64,000 bases of DNA from Glandiceps talaboti (Eukaryota > Hemichordata > Enteropneusta > Spengelidae): contig NC_135551.1 in assembly GCF_964340395.1 (NCBI RefSeq), positions 19,333,003-19,397,002 of the forward strand, written 5' to 3'. Position numbers and translations under genes: made by a program. Position 1 is the first letter of the stretch. Every line of letters begins with the position of its first letter. Of this stretch, positions 24,945-38,200 are shown in pieces. The notes under the pieces were generated by a model, which saw only the letters and a list, made by a program, of their open reading frames with translations, did not search any database and had not been told where the DNA came from.

Positions 24945-25020
24945 TAATTTTTCTTTAAACATTTATATAGCGCCGTGTATCCACGACAGTGCTCATAGGT
25001 GCTTCACAGAAGAAAAAATG
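24945..25020. repeat. Short interspersed motif with TTTATATAGCGCC core
   Basis: Reads ATTTATATAGCGCCGTG, ACAGTGCTCATAGGTGCTTC. I recall similar motifs (TATATAGCGC ... GCTCAAAGCGCTT) in interspersed repeats of many aquatic animals. Single copy here, so the call is from memory rather than from the window. Confidence 0.35.
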
Positions 25021-25161
25021 AAATAAAACAAAAAAGTACTACACAAAATTTTTTTAAAAATTTGGCTGAAAAAGGAAAAGAAAATTGCAGTAACATTGTC
25101 TCAACAAAGGTAAATACTTTAACAGACAAAATAACAATTTAAAAACTGTAGGGTTCAACTA

Positions 25162-25380
25162 CAATCTGATTAAAATCCGATGTAGATGTCAGCTAATCGT
25201 TCATTGCTATTTTACCTTCGTTATTTTGCCTGAATTGATCCTCGTGGTACATGTTTATGTTTTTATCCTGATCGCCTCCTAACGTATACATGTACCATGA
25301 AGGTCAATTCAGGCAAACTAACGAAGGTAAAATAGCAATGAACGATTAGCCGACATCTACATCGGATTTTAATCAGATTG
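25162..25380. mobile_element. Foldback MITE, copy 3 (219 bp), 10 bp target duplication
   Basis: Same ends as copies 1 and 2. A perfect 10 bp direct repeat, GGTTCAACTA, flanks it at 25152-25161 and 25381-25390. Confidence 0.92.
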
Positions 25381-25440
25381 GGTTCAACTATTAAATAGAA
25401 AATCATGTAAAACAAATCTCATGGACAAATTTTCTCTCAT

Positions 25441-25580
25441 TTTTATCCTGATCGCCTCCTAACGTAAACATGTACCACGAAGATCAATTCAAGCAAACTA
25501 ACGAAGGTAAAATAGCAATGAACGATTAGCCCACATCTACATCGGATTTTAATCTGAATTGGGTTCAATCATGTAAAAAA
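25441..25580. repeat. Tandem duplicate of the right half of MITE copy 3
   Basis: Matches 25261-25400 at an offset of exactly 180 bases (both start TTTTATCCTGATCGCCTCCT) and includes the flank GGGTTCAA. It therefore arose by local duplication after the MITE inserted, not by a separate insertion. Confidence 0.8.
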
Positions 25581-25590
25581 AATGTTTGCA

Positions 25591-27312
25591 TAAAGAGTAA
25601 TTCAGTTTAGATTACACACTGTAGACCTGAGTGAAAATATTCAGTTCATATGAATTGTGATGATGCATCAAACTTTGCACAGTGTTGACTCCGTATGATA
25701 ATTTAGATGCATGGAGAAAGCACAGCAGTGCTAAGGTACCATGCTTCTTTGCCACTACACATGTAAACTTGGCAGCTTTCTGCCATTCTGTCAAAGTGTT
25801 CTACGATTCCTTGCACTTCAGTAATCTTCCCTATAAAGGACAATATTATAATGACACATGTACCCAAAAAATGAAAAAAATCAATTTAAAGGTAAAAATG
25901 AAGTCAAACCATATACAACTTGATTGATATATACTATATATAATTGTTTCAGAAATATTAGATTTGTATCATTTTGTAATTATGATGATTCAGACTTTTG
26001 GCAGACAAAATACAAGCAGCCTAAAGATAAATATTGGATAAATAGATTCCTTCAGTTTTGCAATTTCATATGGCAAATTGCTGCAAAAGAATGAATGATC
26101 CAAAAAGAGAAATGAACGACGATCTATCTTCTTTAGTTTGCTGAATCGATAAGAAGATGCCTAAAGAAGCTATATATGCTGTGACATAGATTGATAATGT
26201 CAAAAGTTTATTTCTGTCTTCATTCACTCCAGGCAAACTAGTAGTAACGTGCAAACCATAATCAATTACACCAGAAAGTGTCTTACTTTGAGAAAATGAA
26301 GCACTTACATTTGTACACGTATGTAGTGTAAGGAAGGTTAGCTTGACCTAGCTACAACATCAAATTTTAATACTGTGAACGTGCATTCACACTGAGAAAA
26401 GCAATTAAAATGCTAAAATGAGCTGAAGAGAGTGAAATGTCTCATCATAAGTATAGATTCGTTACTACTTACAATCCAATATGTTTAATTACATGTAGAT
26501 ATTGAATCAAACTCATTTTTTTCTGAATATTCAATCTCATAAAATTATATAATAATTTGACTATTTCTAGATGGAAGAAATTGAGAGCCTCAGGGTCCAA
26601 TTTGTAATGTATGAAAATAAAGTAGCTGGAATCACCCAAATTCATGTCACTGAAAGCTCATTCTTTCACTTTTCAACTTATTAGCATGTGATGGAGTCTT
26701 TTTAAATGAAGTATAAACAGTAAGAATTTAGGATTTATTTCTTGCACACATATAGATATCTACCAATATTTATCAAAATATGAATTTTTTCATAAAATGT
26801 TGTACTTGGTTTTCTCAGTCATGATGCATTTATTTCTACCAAACCTTGATACATAAAATTTTGTATTTTCATAATTTTGCATCTTCTTAATTTTAGATTT
26901 GGTTTGTGATACACATTACCACTTTCCCAAACAGAGACACACCCATTTTAGTTTAAGATTCATTTACATTCATAAGTTATGAGTGATTCTGACACACACT
27001 TCTGACCAAAATTTGCTTTCGAATAACACCCCCTAGAGCCCAAACTGTCTAATTCTTTTTATCTTTACAATAACGGGACTATGATGTTGACAATGACAGC
27101 AAAACATTTCAAACAACACAAGACAAGACAAGACAAGACAACAGAACAAAAGCAAAGGAAACACAAAGGCATCATCCAATACATTTTCAAAAATTTTTTA
27201 ACACAATTTCATACAAATTCTGTAAATGATCAAGACACAGCACCTAGAAATCGTTGCAGTATCTGGTATAATTCTCTTTAAACCCTCACATCTCATTTAC
27301 ACAGAAAGACAG

Positions 27313-27360
<48 letters not shown>

Positions 27361-28320
27361 TGGCATTAGCCCCATCTTGAGGACTCAACTCAATACGGGG
27401 TAATTAGAGGACCATCATTTCCCTTAGGGGTATAGTCATGAACAGTTAATATGTTATTACTGGGCATACCTAGACTACTATAGGCTATAGAGATTTTGGG
27501 AATTCTTGATATTTAAAGATGTGAATCTGGGCTATTACATAGAGGGCTTCAGCTCGAGGACCATATTATGAACAAACAGAGGACCTGAAAAAATTGTCAT
27601 GTTTTAATATTGGTTGGGGGACTCTGTGGTGGTATATTTGGTTTAAACATTTATCACATAAATATGAATACAATCTGAAGTTTAACAGTACAAGAACAGA
27701 GTTCCTGTGAGTCTATATATTTACATCCACATAAAATGCTATCAGACAGGGGTTGTCATGTGATAAGCACTATATCCAAAGATTTTTTTCATTAAGTTGT
27801 ATCACAATGCAATCACACCACATTATTTCATCTCTCCACTCTCTCACACAGAATACTTGGGTGCAAAGGATTTTGCTTTTATAAAGAGTGAAATGTATAC
27901 TATTAGGCAGTACAAAGATTTATATTGCTGATGTTGTAACAATGTCTCCCTGTGCAATTCATGTTCATAAAAAGATGTCATGTTAATTTCAATTTCTGTA
28001 CACCTTTGACCACCTGTTGCATGAACTGTCAATTTCTTCACATGTATACTACTTTAACTTTGCAAACAAACAACAAAAAAGCCAGGTTTTGCATCTAATT
28101 CCAGTAAGTGCTAGCACTTAATGACAAAAGAGTTTAATATAATATATAAGGTATTTTTGCAGATATTGTATCTTCTGTTACAGTGAACTGCCAGGGCAAG
28201 TCTATTACCTTATACTATCTTGTTGGTCCAAACCTTTTGTTTCAATGGCTGCCACCAACCTCACAATATACCAAGTATAGAAATATTGCATAATGTCACA
28301 TGTGAAAATTAAATATTCGC
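25591..28320. other. No gene seen; microsatellites
   Basis: AT-rich non-coding stretch. Contains a short (CAAGA)n run near 27118-27141 and the CA array at 27316-27357. Confidence 0.5.
27316..27357. repeat. (CA)n microsatellite
   Basis: About 21 CA units after GTATTACA. Confidence 0.97.
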
Positions 28321-29693
28321 GCCGGCTGGTCACTTATAAAATAAGGAAGGGACGAGCACTCTCAAACTCAGTGGTGGCTACAAGATCTCTGACTTGTCAC
28401 TTAAAAAATAAGGAAGGGACTAGCACTCTAAAACTCAGTGGTGGCTGCAAAATCTCTGATTGGTCACTTGAAATTTAAAGGAGGGACTAGCACTCTCAAA
28501 CTCAGTGGTAGCTGCAAGATCCCTGATTGGTCATTTGAAATTTAAAGGAGGGACTTGCACTCTCAAACTCAGGGGTGGCTGTAAAATCTCTGATTGGTCA
28601 CTTGAAATTTAAAGGAGGGACTAGCACTCTCAAATTCAATGGTAACTGCAAGATGTCTGACTGGTCACTTACAATTTAAGGATGGACTAGCATTCTCAAG
28701 CTCAATGATGGCTGCAAAACCTCTGACTAGCCACTTAAAATGTAACGGAGGGACTATTACTTCCAAACTGGTCACTTGAAATCAAGGGGAGTATCTAGTA
28801 CTCTCACACTCTGGTGGCTGGTCACTAAACATTTAAGGAAGGGACTAGCACTCTAAGACTCAATGGTGGCTGCAAGATCTCTGGCTGGTCACTTGAAATT
28901 TGAGGGAGGGACTAGCACTCTAAAACTCAGTGGTAGCTACAAGATCTCTGGCTGGTCACTTAAAATTTAAGGGAGAGAGAAGTACTGTCAAACTCAGTGG
29001 TAGCTGCGAAATCTCTGATTGGTCACTTGAAATTTAAAGGAGTGACTAGCACTCTCAAACTCAGTGGTAGCTGCAAGATCTCTGGGCTGGTCACTTAAAA
29101 TTTAAAGGAGGGACTTGCACTCTCAAACTCAGTGGTAGCTGCAAGATCTCTGGCTGGTCACTTGAAAATTAAAGGAGGGACTAGCACTCTCAAATTCAAT
29201 GGTAGCTGCAAGATCTCTGACTGGTCACTTACAATTTAAGGATGGACTAGCATTCTCAAGCTCAATGATGGCTGCAAGATCTCTGACTGGCCACTTAAAA
29301 TGTAAGGGAGGGACTATTACTTCCAAACTGGTCACTTGAAATCAAGGGGAGTATCTAGTTCTCTCACACTCTGGTGGCTGGTCACTAAACATTTAAGGAA
29401 GGGACTAGCACTCTCAAACTCAATGGTGACTGCAAGATCTCTGACTGGCCACTTATAAAATAAGGAAGGACTAGCACTCTCAAACTCAGTGGTGAATGCA
29501 AGATCTTTCGCCAGTCACTTGAAATTTAAGGAAAATACTAGCACTCTCAAACTCAGTGGTGGCTGCAAAATCTCTGATTGGTCACTTTTTTAATTTAAAT
29601 GGAGGGACTTGCACTCTCAAACTCAGTGGTAGCTGCAAGATCTCTCTGGCTGGTCACTTAAAATTTAAGGGAGGGACTAGCACTCTAGCTCAA
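28321..29693 (+). repeat. Tandem array, ~67 bp unit, about 20 copies, with a 560 bp higher-order repeat
   Basis: The unit contains GGGACTAGCACTCTCAAACT, CAGTGGTGGCTGCAAGATCT, CTGACTGGTCACTTGAAATT. A distinctive run of variant units (GATGGACTAGCATTCTCAAG, then ACTATTACTTCCAAACTGGT and GGGGAGTATCTAGT) occurs at 28681 and again at 29241, exactly 560 bases apart. Confidence 0.92.
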
Positions 29694-29811
29694 ACAGTAT
29701 TAATCACTGAACCACTGAACTACAGTCAGATACTACTACACGAAATTACATGCATCTAAATTGGTTGAAATATGCAAAATATAACTTTATTTCAAATAAG
29801 TTTAATGCAAA

Positions 29812-30700
29812 CAAGCCATGGAAGATGACTCAGCTCCCCCCTCAATGGATGTTTTCTGAGAATTGCCACCAGTGATGTTAGTGTGATGTACATGTAAAAG
29901 ATTGTATGAAATATAGCATCAATGGCATTGTAGAGCAACTGTATAATTGACAATATTTGCATAATATTTATGAATGTTTATTTATTTGTCCAACATTCCC
30001 TGCTGTTATCCTGCCAATACAAGTGATTATTTGGCTGTTGGTATGGGTGTGGTCTTGTTGCTAGGCACATTTACATACATTTTTTGAATGTTTATTCAAT
30101 TGCCTATGTAATACATATTGTTATCTTTGCAATATACTGGGTCATTTGGCTGTTGCTATAGGCGTAGTCTTGTTGCTAGGTCCATTCGCATACATTTTTT
30201 AAATGTTTATACACTTGACTTAAATCCCTGTTGTTATCTTTTTTTGTTGCTAAGGATATTCACATATATTTTTTGAATGTTTAATGACTTTCTTAACTGA
30301 CGATGTTGTCATTTGACCAAAACACATTGCCATTTGGTTGTTGATATGGGCGTGGTCACTGTTACCAAGGCCAAAATGTTTTACAGACAATCTGCAGAAG
30401 AACACTTCTGAGAACATTCCCAACAAATTTCAGGCCAATCTGCCCAGTAGTTTTGGAGTTTCAGATTTTTGACCAAAAAACCCATCTTTTGACACAAAAA
30501 TGGCTCTAAATGGGCTAAATTGCATCATATCCCAAAACAAATTGACATGCATATGTATGACATAGTTCATTATCCATTGACTAAGATTGAAAGAAATCAG
30601 TCATGAATGTCCAAGATATGACTCCGGACGGATGGACGCACGCATGGACAGACAGAACCCAATCTATAAGCCCCCTTTGGACTACGTCCAGCTGGGCTAA
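29812..30700 (+). mobile_element. Non-autonomous Helentron-like element with internal ~116 bp monomers
   Basis: Starts CAAGCCATGGAAGATGACTC and ends with a hairpin (AGCCCC...TGGACTACGTCCA...GGGCT) followed by CTAA. The centre has monomers with TTTGGCTGTTGCTATRGGCG TGGTC, GTTGCTAGG and TTTTTTGAATGTTTATTCA. The tail has GACTCCGGACGGATGGACGC, CCAATCTATAAG. The 3' hairpin plus CTRR-like end and the internal tandem repeats suggest the Helitron/Helentron group; this is inference. Confidence 0.55.
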
Positions 30701-30990
30701 CTAACAACCAAATATAGATAAGAGGATATAAACTTTTAAAGAGTTAACACAATAATGTCTCTACTGTCAAAAATAGCAGAGCTAACAATAACTTGTTCAG
30801 TTGTAAAAAACACTCATTTAAAATACCACACATTTCCAGACCATGCATTAACTGTTTTTGCTGATTTTACAGGTAGGTATATAATTACCAGATGTAACAT
30901 ATGTTCCACTTATGAATCATGCAGGTTGGTAAACATATAGTTCAAAAATCTTAACCAACAAATCCAAGTAACTACATTGTGTGTGTGTAT

Positions 30991-31051
<61 letters not shown>

Positions 31052-32739
31052 TTGACAAAAACTTCTTCTTTTTTCCAATCTATCAAAAGAGTAATTTTGG
31101 AACAATTCCTCAACAACACTATATTGATTTCAATTTACAACGCTTTTTATTGAAGTGTTGAAGTTCACTTGCTTTAGTTATTAAATTCACCCTTATCAGT
31201 GTGAAAAGAGGACATTATAAGCTATCAATTCATGATAAACTTCTAGTATATGGAGAGTCTAATAATGTAATCAATCTGTAAACGATGCCAGATAAAATAA
31301 AGTACATGTAGTTCAATGATAAACCTAGTATGTGGTCAGTCTAATGTGATCTTTAACAGTGACTTTGCAATTCTAAGGCCTACATGTATACTTTTGTTTA
31401 CAATTTGAAACTTTGATCACAGTGACTGTAGTAGTTTGTTTAATATCTAGCAACCACTATATGTACATTTATTACAGATTGATTACATTATTGGACTGAC
31501 CACATACTAGGACTTTATCATTAAATGATTGTCACATGCTCTTTTTAACACTGTTAAGGACGAATTCAATGACCATAGCAGGCATTTGAAGTTATACACT
31601 TCCCCGAAACAAATTGTAGATGCACTTTTTCTGATTTTCTACAATAACATCTACCACTACTCTGTTCCATTTTAACAAATAAACAACAAATAGGTGCTAT
31701 CTATTTATGTAGTAACAAATACGTTGACCCTAATTCAAAACAATGCAAGGTATTTAATGTATGTAGTACATTTATGACAACTCATAAACTTTTCAGCATC
31801 AGAATGAACAATAATGTTTGTCTCCTTATCCTTTACATCGCTTCTTTCAGCTAAAGCATAATTGCTATAAAATGGCTAGATTTAAATCTGTATGATGACA
31901 AAGCAATAGCATTGCACTTTCAACAACATAGTGAGTGAAGAAAAGCAAAACTAGGTATTTTTTTATTGGATCGATTTGCTTATCTTTATGAAGTGTTGTT
32001 TATTTTTATGAAGTGTAAATTTCCTTAAATTGCTTTTATCAGTGGAAATATCATTCACATTCTACCGCTGCTACATTACCAAAGGATGTTACTTTGAAAT
32101 GATGCCATACTGTGATTATGGTTAATGTAATGTGCTAGTCAATCTTTAGCTAAATCTTGTCTAATACCTGGTTTTCTTGAAATATACAGTTTCAAATTGT
32201 ATCTGCCAAGAATGACATGTTCATCTGAAAGAAACTCTTACTCTGTATAACTAAATAACAGTCTGTTGATGTAATTAACATAGCTACCTTTCATAGGAAC
32301 CACACTTCATTAGTTTCACCTGAACAATATCTATTTCAGAAATGGTTGTATATATGTGATTAAATAATGTTTTAAAGAGGGTGAAGCAGCAGAGTGTGAT
32401 ACGATCCACAATGAATCCAAAATCATGATACAAACAAGGCAGTAGACTATTTGAATGTATTCCTACATGTGTATACTTGTGTAGCAGAGATATCATTTTC
32501 TGCCAGATGTAATAATCTGTTTATACATAACACTATGATCAGTAAAGTATATGCTGTGATGGCTTTTTCCTTACACTGCCATCCTTAAACTTTAAGGTGA
32601 TGACAAATGCGTTAAGGTGCCTAACTAGAGCAGCCCTAAGGGACCACTAGAAAAAAAGTTCAAATATTAAGCAGGCAAGTTTTGTATATCAAATTCTTTT
32701 GGGTAAATCATGCTTGCATTGATGAATAAATTGCCTACA
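30701..32739. other. No gene seen; TA microsatellite
   Basis: AT-rich spacer with a (TA)n/(GT)n compound microsatellite at about 30978-31050. No supported coding sequence. Confidence 0.5.
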
Positions 32740-33300
32740 AGATGAGTGTTTTTTGCCCAAAATGTACTCCCGTTTGGCTGTTGCTATGGGCGTGGTCATG
32801 GTTGCAAGGCATATTTGCATGCAGTTTTTGAATGAGTGCTCACTTGCCTAAGAATACCCATTGTTACATATATACTTGTGAAATACAGCACCATTGGCTG
32901 TAGCTATGAGTGTAGTCATGGTTGCTAGGGTATTTGCATATATGTTTTGAATGTTTATTCAATAGTTGCTATTTGGCCAAAATACATTGACATCTGGCTG
33001 TTGTTATGGGTGTGGTCATGGTTCCTAGGGAATTTGCATATATTTTTTGAATGTTTACTCAATTGCCCAAAAGATGGTGTTGCTATTTGACCAAAATATA
33101 CTGCCATTTGGCTGTTGCTATGGGCGTGGCCATGGTTGATAGGGTATTTGCATATATTTTTTGAATGTTTATTCAATTGCTCGCCAGATGATGTTATTTG
33201 ACCAAAATACTCTGCCATTCGGTTGTTGCTAAGGGCGTGGTCATGGTTGCTAGGGGCAATTTTGTCAATGTTTTTGGAGTAAATCTGCAGAATAACACTT
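32740..33300 (+). repeat. Tandem ~115 bp monomers of the Helentron-like family
   Basis: Five monomers with GGCTGTTGCTATGGGCGTGG at about 32765, 32895, 32996, 33110 and 33222, each followed by TCATGGTTGCTAGGG and TTTTTTGAATGTTTATTCAA. Same monomer as inside 29812-30700. Confidence 0.85.
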
Positions 33301-34300
33301 TCAGAAACATCTCATCAAATTTCACACTCAATTACTTAAAGTACTTTTTGAGATAAGAGTTTTTGACTTTAACCCACAAACACCTCTTTAAAAATGTTCC
33401 CACCATATTTCAGACCACTCTACCATATACTATAATTTCCCTATTAGTCATGGCGCCAAAGTCCAAAAAGTGCCTTAAAACAAGCGTTACCTCACATGGT
33501 TTGAAGTACAAAATTTGACATCATATTCGGTTACAGTAATATCTGGGCCATCAGAAAAATGATGTCTCTTGCGCAAACTCACAGGAGGCAGTTTCCATGG
33601 TAATGGTGACACTATTTTGAAAGATGCTAAACATTAAAACACATCACATCTCAGGCTTCAGAAGTGTTACAATCATAATCAAAGTGTGTGTGTGGGGGGG
33701 GGGGGGGGTAGATGGACAACACAATTTGTTGATTCAAGGTCAATGTCAGAATTCAAGGTCATCTTACTTTTTCAGTTTTTATCAACAAATCACCGAAACA
33801 TTACGATAATTACAATTAAAGATAGTGTAATATACTACAAAAACCAGAAACGAGACTTACCATTCTAAATGCCATTAGTAGGTCCTCAGGATCACACATG
33901 CCCAATTTGTGGGTTTATTTCAACACACAGTTCAGCAAAATATGATATATCTCAGAAAATTTGGATTTATTGTGAGTAATGGTGGCCATTAAAAAAAATA
34001 AAAGAATTTATGTAAATATTCACAAAAGTTCCATTTCAATAAGTAGGTCCTTGAGACTACTCATACCCAATTCGGTGTTTTTGAATCATCAAACAGTTCT
34101 GCAAAGTGGGCCTTTTCATGAGTGATGGTGGCCATTTTGAATTGTCTTGATGTATGCAAATGTATGCAAATATTCATGAGGGCTCCCACACTAAAATCAA
34201 TCAGGAGATCCTAAGGATCATTCATGCCAAATTTGGTGCTTTTATGCGGCATGTAACAAAAATGTAGCTAAGCCACCTGACTAATTGAAAAGATTCCGAT
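33301..34300 (+). repeat. Diverged tandem repeats, ~165 bp, about 3 copies
   Basis: Units contain GTAATGGTGGCCATT, AGTAGGTCCT(C/T)AGGA and CATGCCAAATTTGGTG. Starts near 33860, 34020 and 34180. It continues the repeat block to its left. A G run lies at 33696-33708. Confidence 0.6.
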
Positions 34301-34750
34301 GGAGTTTTAATAATTACAAAAAAAATAAGACGACCTTGAATTTTGACAATGACCTTGACCTTGGATCAAAAATATCATGTCATCAGTGAATAGTTTGACC
34401 TAAAAAATGCATATATAGACACTTACATCGTATGAATAGCACTTTCTGATGCTGAAATATTCAGTATATCACCATTTCGATATAATTGTGGATCTTGACA
34501 TCAGTTGTCTTAGCAACTGATTTTTGCTACAAAGCAAATTCATATCTGCTCTTTCATCTTTTTTCTGAAAGATTGTATACATGGCTATGTTCTGACCCAT
34601 TTTCAACTTTACACGTCATACTTGATTGGAGTATACATAAAAGATTCAGTGCATGTTTCTATAAAAATCCAAAAAGTGAAGATGACCTTGAATCGAACAG
34701 GTTTTGTGTTCATTCAATTGTCTGTCCCTTCGAACATATACACACTTACT

Positions 34751-34756
34751 TTTATT
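34751..34756 (-). terminator. Candidate polyadenylation signal of the SET-recombinase gene
   Basis: AATAAA on the minus strand, about 265 bases past the stop codon at 35020. It is the first such hexamer I noticed in the 3' UTR; others occur further left. Confidence 0.35.
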
Positions 34757-35019
34757 ATGGTTGTAGTATTTCTGGGGCACAAGATATGACGTTTTCAATG
34801 TTTCAGCATCCTTCAAAATAGTGTCAACATTACTATGGAAACCATCTCCTGTGAGTTTGTGCAAGAGAATCCAGAGGGGCAACATCAGTTTTCTGAAGGC
34901 CTACATATTACTCTAACTAAATATACTGCCAAAGTTTGTACTTCAAGCCAGGCAATTTTTTTCCAAATTTTCAGCCTTGGCGCCCCTAGTATATAGCTTA
35001 GATGACAATGACATTGGAG

Positions 35020-35231
35020 CTAAAAATGGTTGGGTTTTTTTCTTAGAATTTGTACTCTGTTGTAGACATGAAATTTAATGTCTGACCATGTCCTGTTTTG
35101 CAACAAGGGATTTTTTTTTTTACATAATTCACAATCCCGCTTTCCAGGCACTCTTAGAAGTCTTATGTCTTTCTCGAAATGTTGCAGAACCACTTCATGC
35201 TCTTCAGCACGCCATTTCTTTCTATGGGAGC
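35020..35231 (-). CDS. Coding exon 15: Myb/SANT-like C-terminus
   Basis: Encodes GSHRKKWRAEEHEVVLQHFE, KDIRLLRVPGKRDCELCKKK, NPLLQNRTWSDIKFHVYNRV, then QILRKKPNHF and TAG. The W-xAEE...L..H....I....VPGK..CE.C...NP.L..R.W..IKF.V.NRV pattern is a Myb/SANT-like helical domain I recall at the C-terminus of recombinase-like proteins of this family. Acceptor ATTTTTGCAG|, phase 1. Confidence 0.85.
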
Positions 35232-38200
35232 CTGCAAAAATAAAAATAAAATTCAATATATTTAAAGTCATGAAAGTTCTCAATTTCAATTGTGTATTTT
35301 AACCCCAAATATTTCTTGTCAATGTTATGATTTAATTAGTAATTAGGTGTTAGCGAATTTATGGTTAAAAGAATGAGGAGTGGGGGTGGTACTAGATCTT
35401 TCAATTATGGACATTTAAGACTAGCAGAAAATGTCAACCCATCTATACCTACACTTGATCACTTGGAGTCATGATAGGCAGATTATTAGTCTGGGTGGCA
35501 AGTTTGGAATCTAGCAGTTGTATGGACAAACCTCGCTGCCACCACTGCTGAATAACTAATGTTCTCAGGCAAAATGAGAACCACAGCCATGCCTCAGTTA
35601 ACCCTGCTGTAGGAAAGTAGTACAATATGACTACAACAGATTGTATGCTCTTCAAGGAGTTGGGCTTGTATACAAACCCACTTTTAAACGTAATTTGCAC
35701 ATGCTTAATTGTAACAACAAACTTACATCCACTCCCCAGAGGACACCAAATGTTAGCTAAATTGGATATTGAGTAATTTTGGAGAAGATTGAAATCTAAA
35801 AAGTTGATAGACAACAGACAGATGGACATAGGTCAGATATCAACCTACCCCTACAGCTCTGCTCACTGTTAAAGACAGCAGAACTGATCAAACATTCAAA
35901 GAAAAGTAAGTACTTATATGCACTGGTCATAGCAAGCATTGTCAAAGTACTCTATCTTGTTTTACACCCATCATTTTTTATGGATAACCCTGAAGAATAG
36001 AATGTCTCAGTCATTATCCAGGCTAACAAATCCTCTAGCTTGCCTTAACTTCTCAGTGGAAACTATTTAAGCCTTGAAAGCAGCAGGCTTTTGAAACTAC
36101 CAGATGGTATATTAGTAGTAATGTTTTCACTAAAAATACCTACAAGTTTATCCCCAGGTCGTGTTCTAACTGTCAGCAACTTGTTTATTAAAATTGTTAT
36201 TGAGCTTATACATATTCAATAGTAAACCTATGGATATACCTGTTTCTATTAAAATCTGCAAAAAGGTTACATCTGATACAAAAGGGTTATCCATTGGAAA
36301 TGCCTTCTGATTCGATGTGAGTATTGCTACCTGAGGGTCTAAACAGTCAGTACAAAACACAGGTCAGGCCAGGCCATGTGAACCCCAAAAATATTCGGTC
36401 TTTTATCAGGCCTGCATTTGAAAGGGCTGATGAAACTTGCAATGGATCTAAGTGTGAATTTGAACCCCCCCCCCCCCCCCCCCCCCAAACTATCCCGTCC
36501 TCACATGGCCTTTTGAAATTTGTGATGGAGATGAATGTGAATCCAAAAAATAATTGGTCTTGACCTGGCCAGCATTTGAAAGGATTTTTGAAATTTGCGA
36601 TGGATCCAAATTGAATGTGAATCCACAAAAAAAATCAGTCTTGACATGGCCTGGCCTGTGTTTTGTACCGACCAGGGTCTAAAACAACAAAAATGAGTAA
36701 AATATATGATAGTTGTCACAGTGCAGATTTAGTAGGTAATGCCTTGTAACTATTATAAGAAGAACAATGACTATTATCTGTAACCACAAAAGAACACAAG
36801 GTCAATGTCATCATATTATGGCCTCAAATACTATGGGGTCTATTGGAGCAGGATATGAAAATAAACAAGTACCTTTAACAGGAGCTTCTGAAGTGCTATT
36901 GACAGATATTTCACTCTGTTGGTTGGTGAATTCTAAAGGAGGAGAAAATCATTTTATATTATAGCATACTGCCAAGATCCATGTACTTTGGTCAGCTAGA
37001 ACACGATATGTTATATTATATATCACCTCTTATGAAGCCCTGCTTCTGTATAATGTAAATAACCTAGCAACATTTTATAATAATAATAAAATAAAAGAGA
37101 ACCATCGTTACTCCTAATATAAATTTATACAAGTATCAAAGAATGTTTTAATACCAGAATTTAGATATTTACTGTCTTCCAAGAAGCGCGTCACTTTTAA
37201 AATTCACAAAGAGTGTACATATATCTGCACTGGCACTTAACAAAATGCCTGCCTGACTATATATACTACAATTCACTGCAAAAAGTGACAACAGTCCACC
37301 CCCCACCCCTCACCCCCAACTGATGAATTGTTTAATTAAGGCTCTCATACAGCTCTGGAGTGCACCATGGAAATTTTACAGATATAGCTGTACCAGTACT
37401 TTGTTACATTTACACTGAATACTTCATTATTGCAGAAAGTGTAATCATGTTGCCACTAATACCTATTGCGGTGGGGGTACTTCACCATTCACACTGACAA
37501 CTTTACACTTAGTTGTTTCAGTGTTTTTTTAAGGTCTGGGAACATAGGTAAATTCATGGTGAACTGTGGTAACATTAGGATGACTAGTTCAGCCAAGCAT
37601 GGCTATTCATGTAAACATATAGCAACCACAGTACGTACGTGAATGTTTAATGAACAATGCAGAAGTAAACTTTCTATACAAGGCGTGCATTTGTATCTTG
37701 AGTTTGTCGGTATTCTCATTCAAAAAAATATTTTCAGTGCAAATTTTTCGTGGCAGGTCGAACAAATTTCAAAAAGGGGAGTTTGAATAGACTCGGATCT
37801 TTTCCTACTGATAAAAATCTAAGCTTCAATTCACATACCCAATTCAAGTGTGTCATTTTTTTCCATTGTATTTGTTTCTTGACATGCCAAGACGTTTTAT
37901 ATACATTTTGACAGTACACAGTACGGATGACAACAACAACACAGTACAAGTGGTGTGTATTGCGCAATGGAATGCATGTACCTGATTGGTCAAGATAGCA
38001 AACTTTTGACCTTTACATGAATTATTCATTGTTACCATGTTTGGTGACTGATTAATCGGTATGATTGTTAAGATAGTTTGACAGTAAAGTTTCTATTTAC
38101 CTGCTATCTCAGTTTGAGATCCTTCACTTGACTCTTCACTCACAACTTCTTCTGGAGCTGAGCATGAACATAAAAGGAGATTAGAAGTTATGTAAATTTT

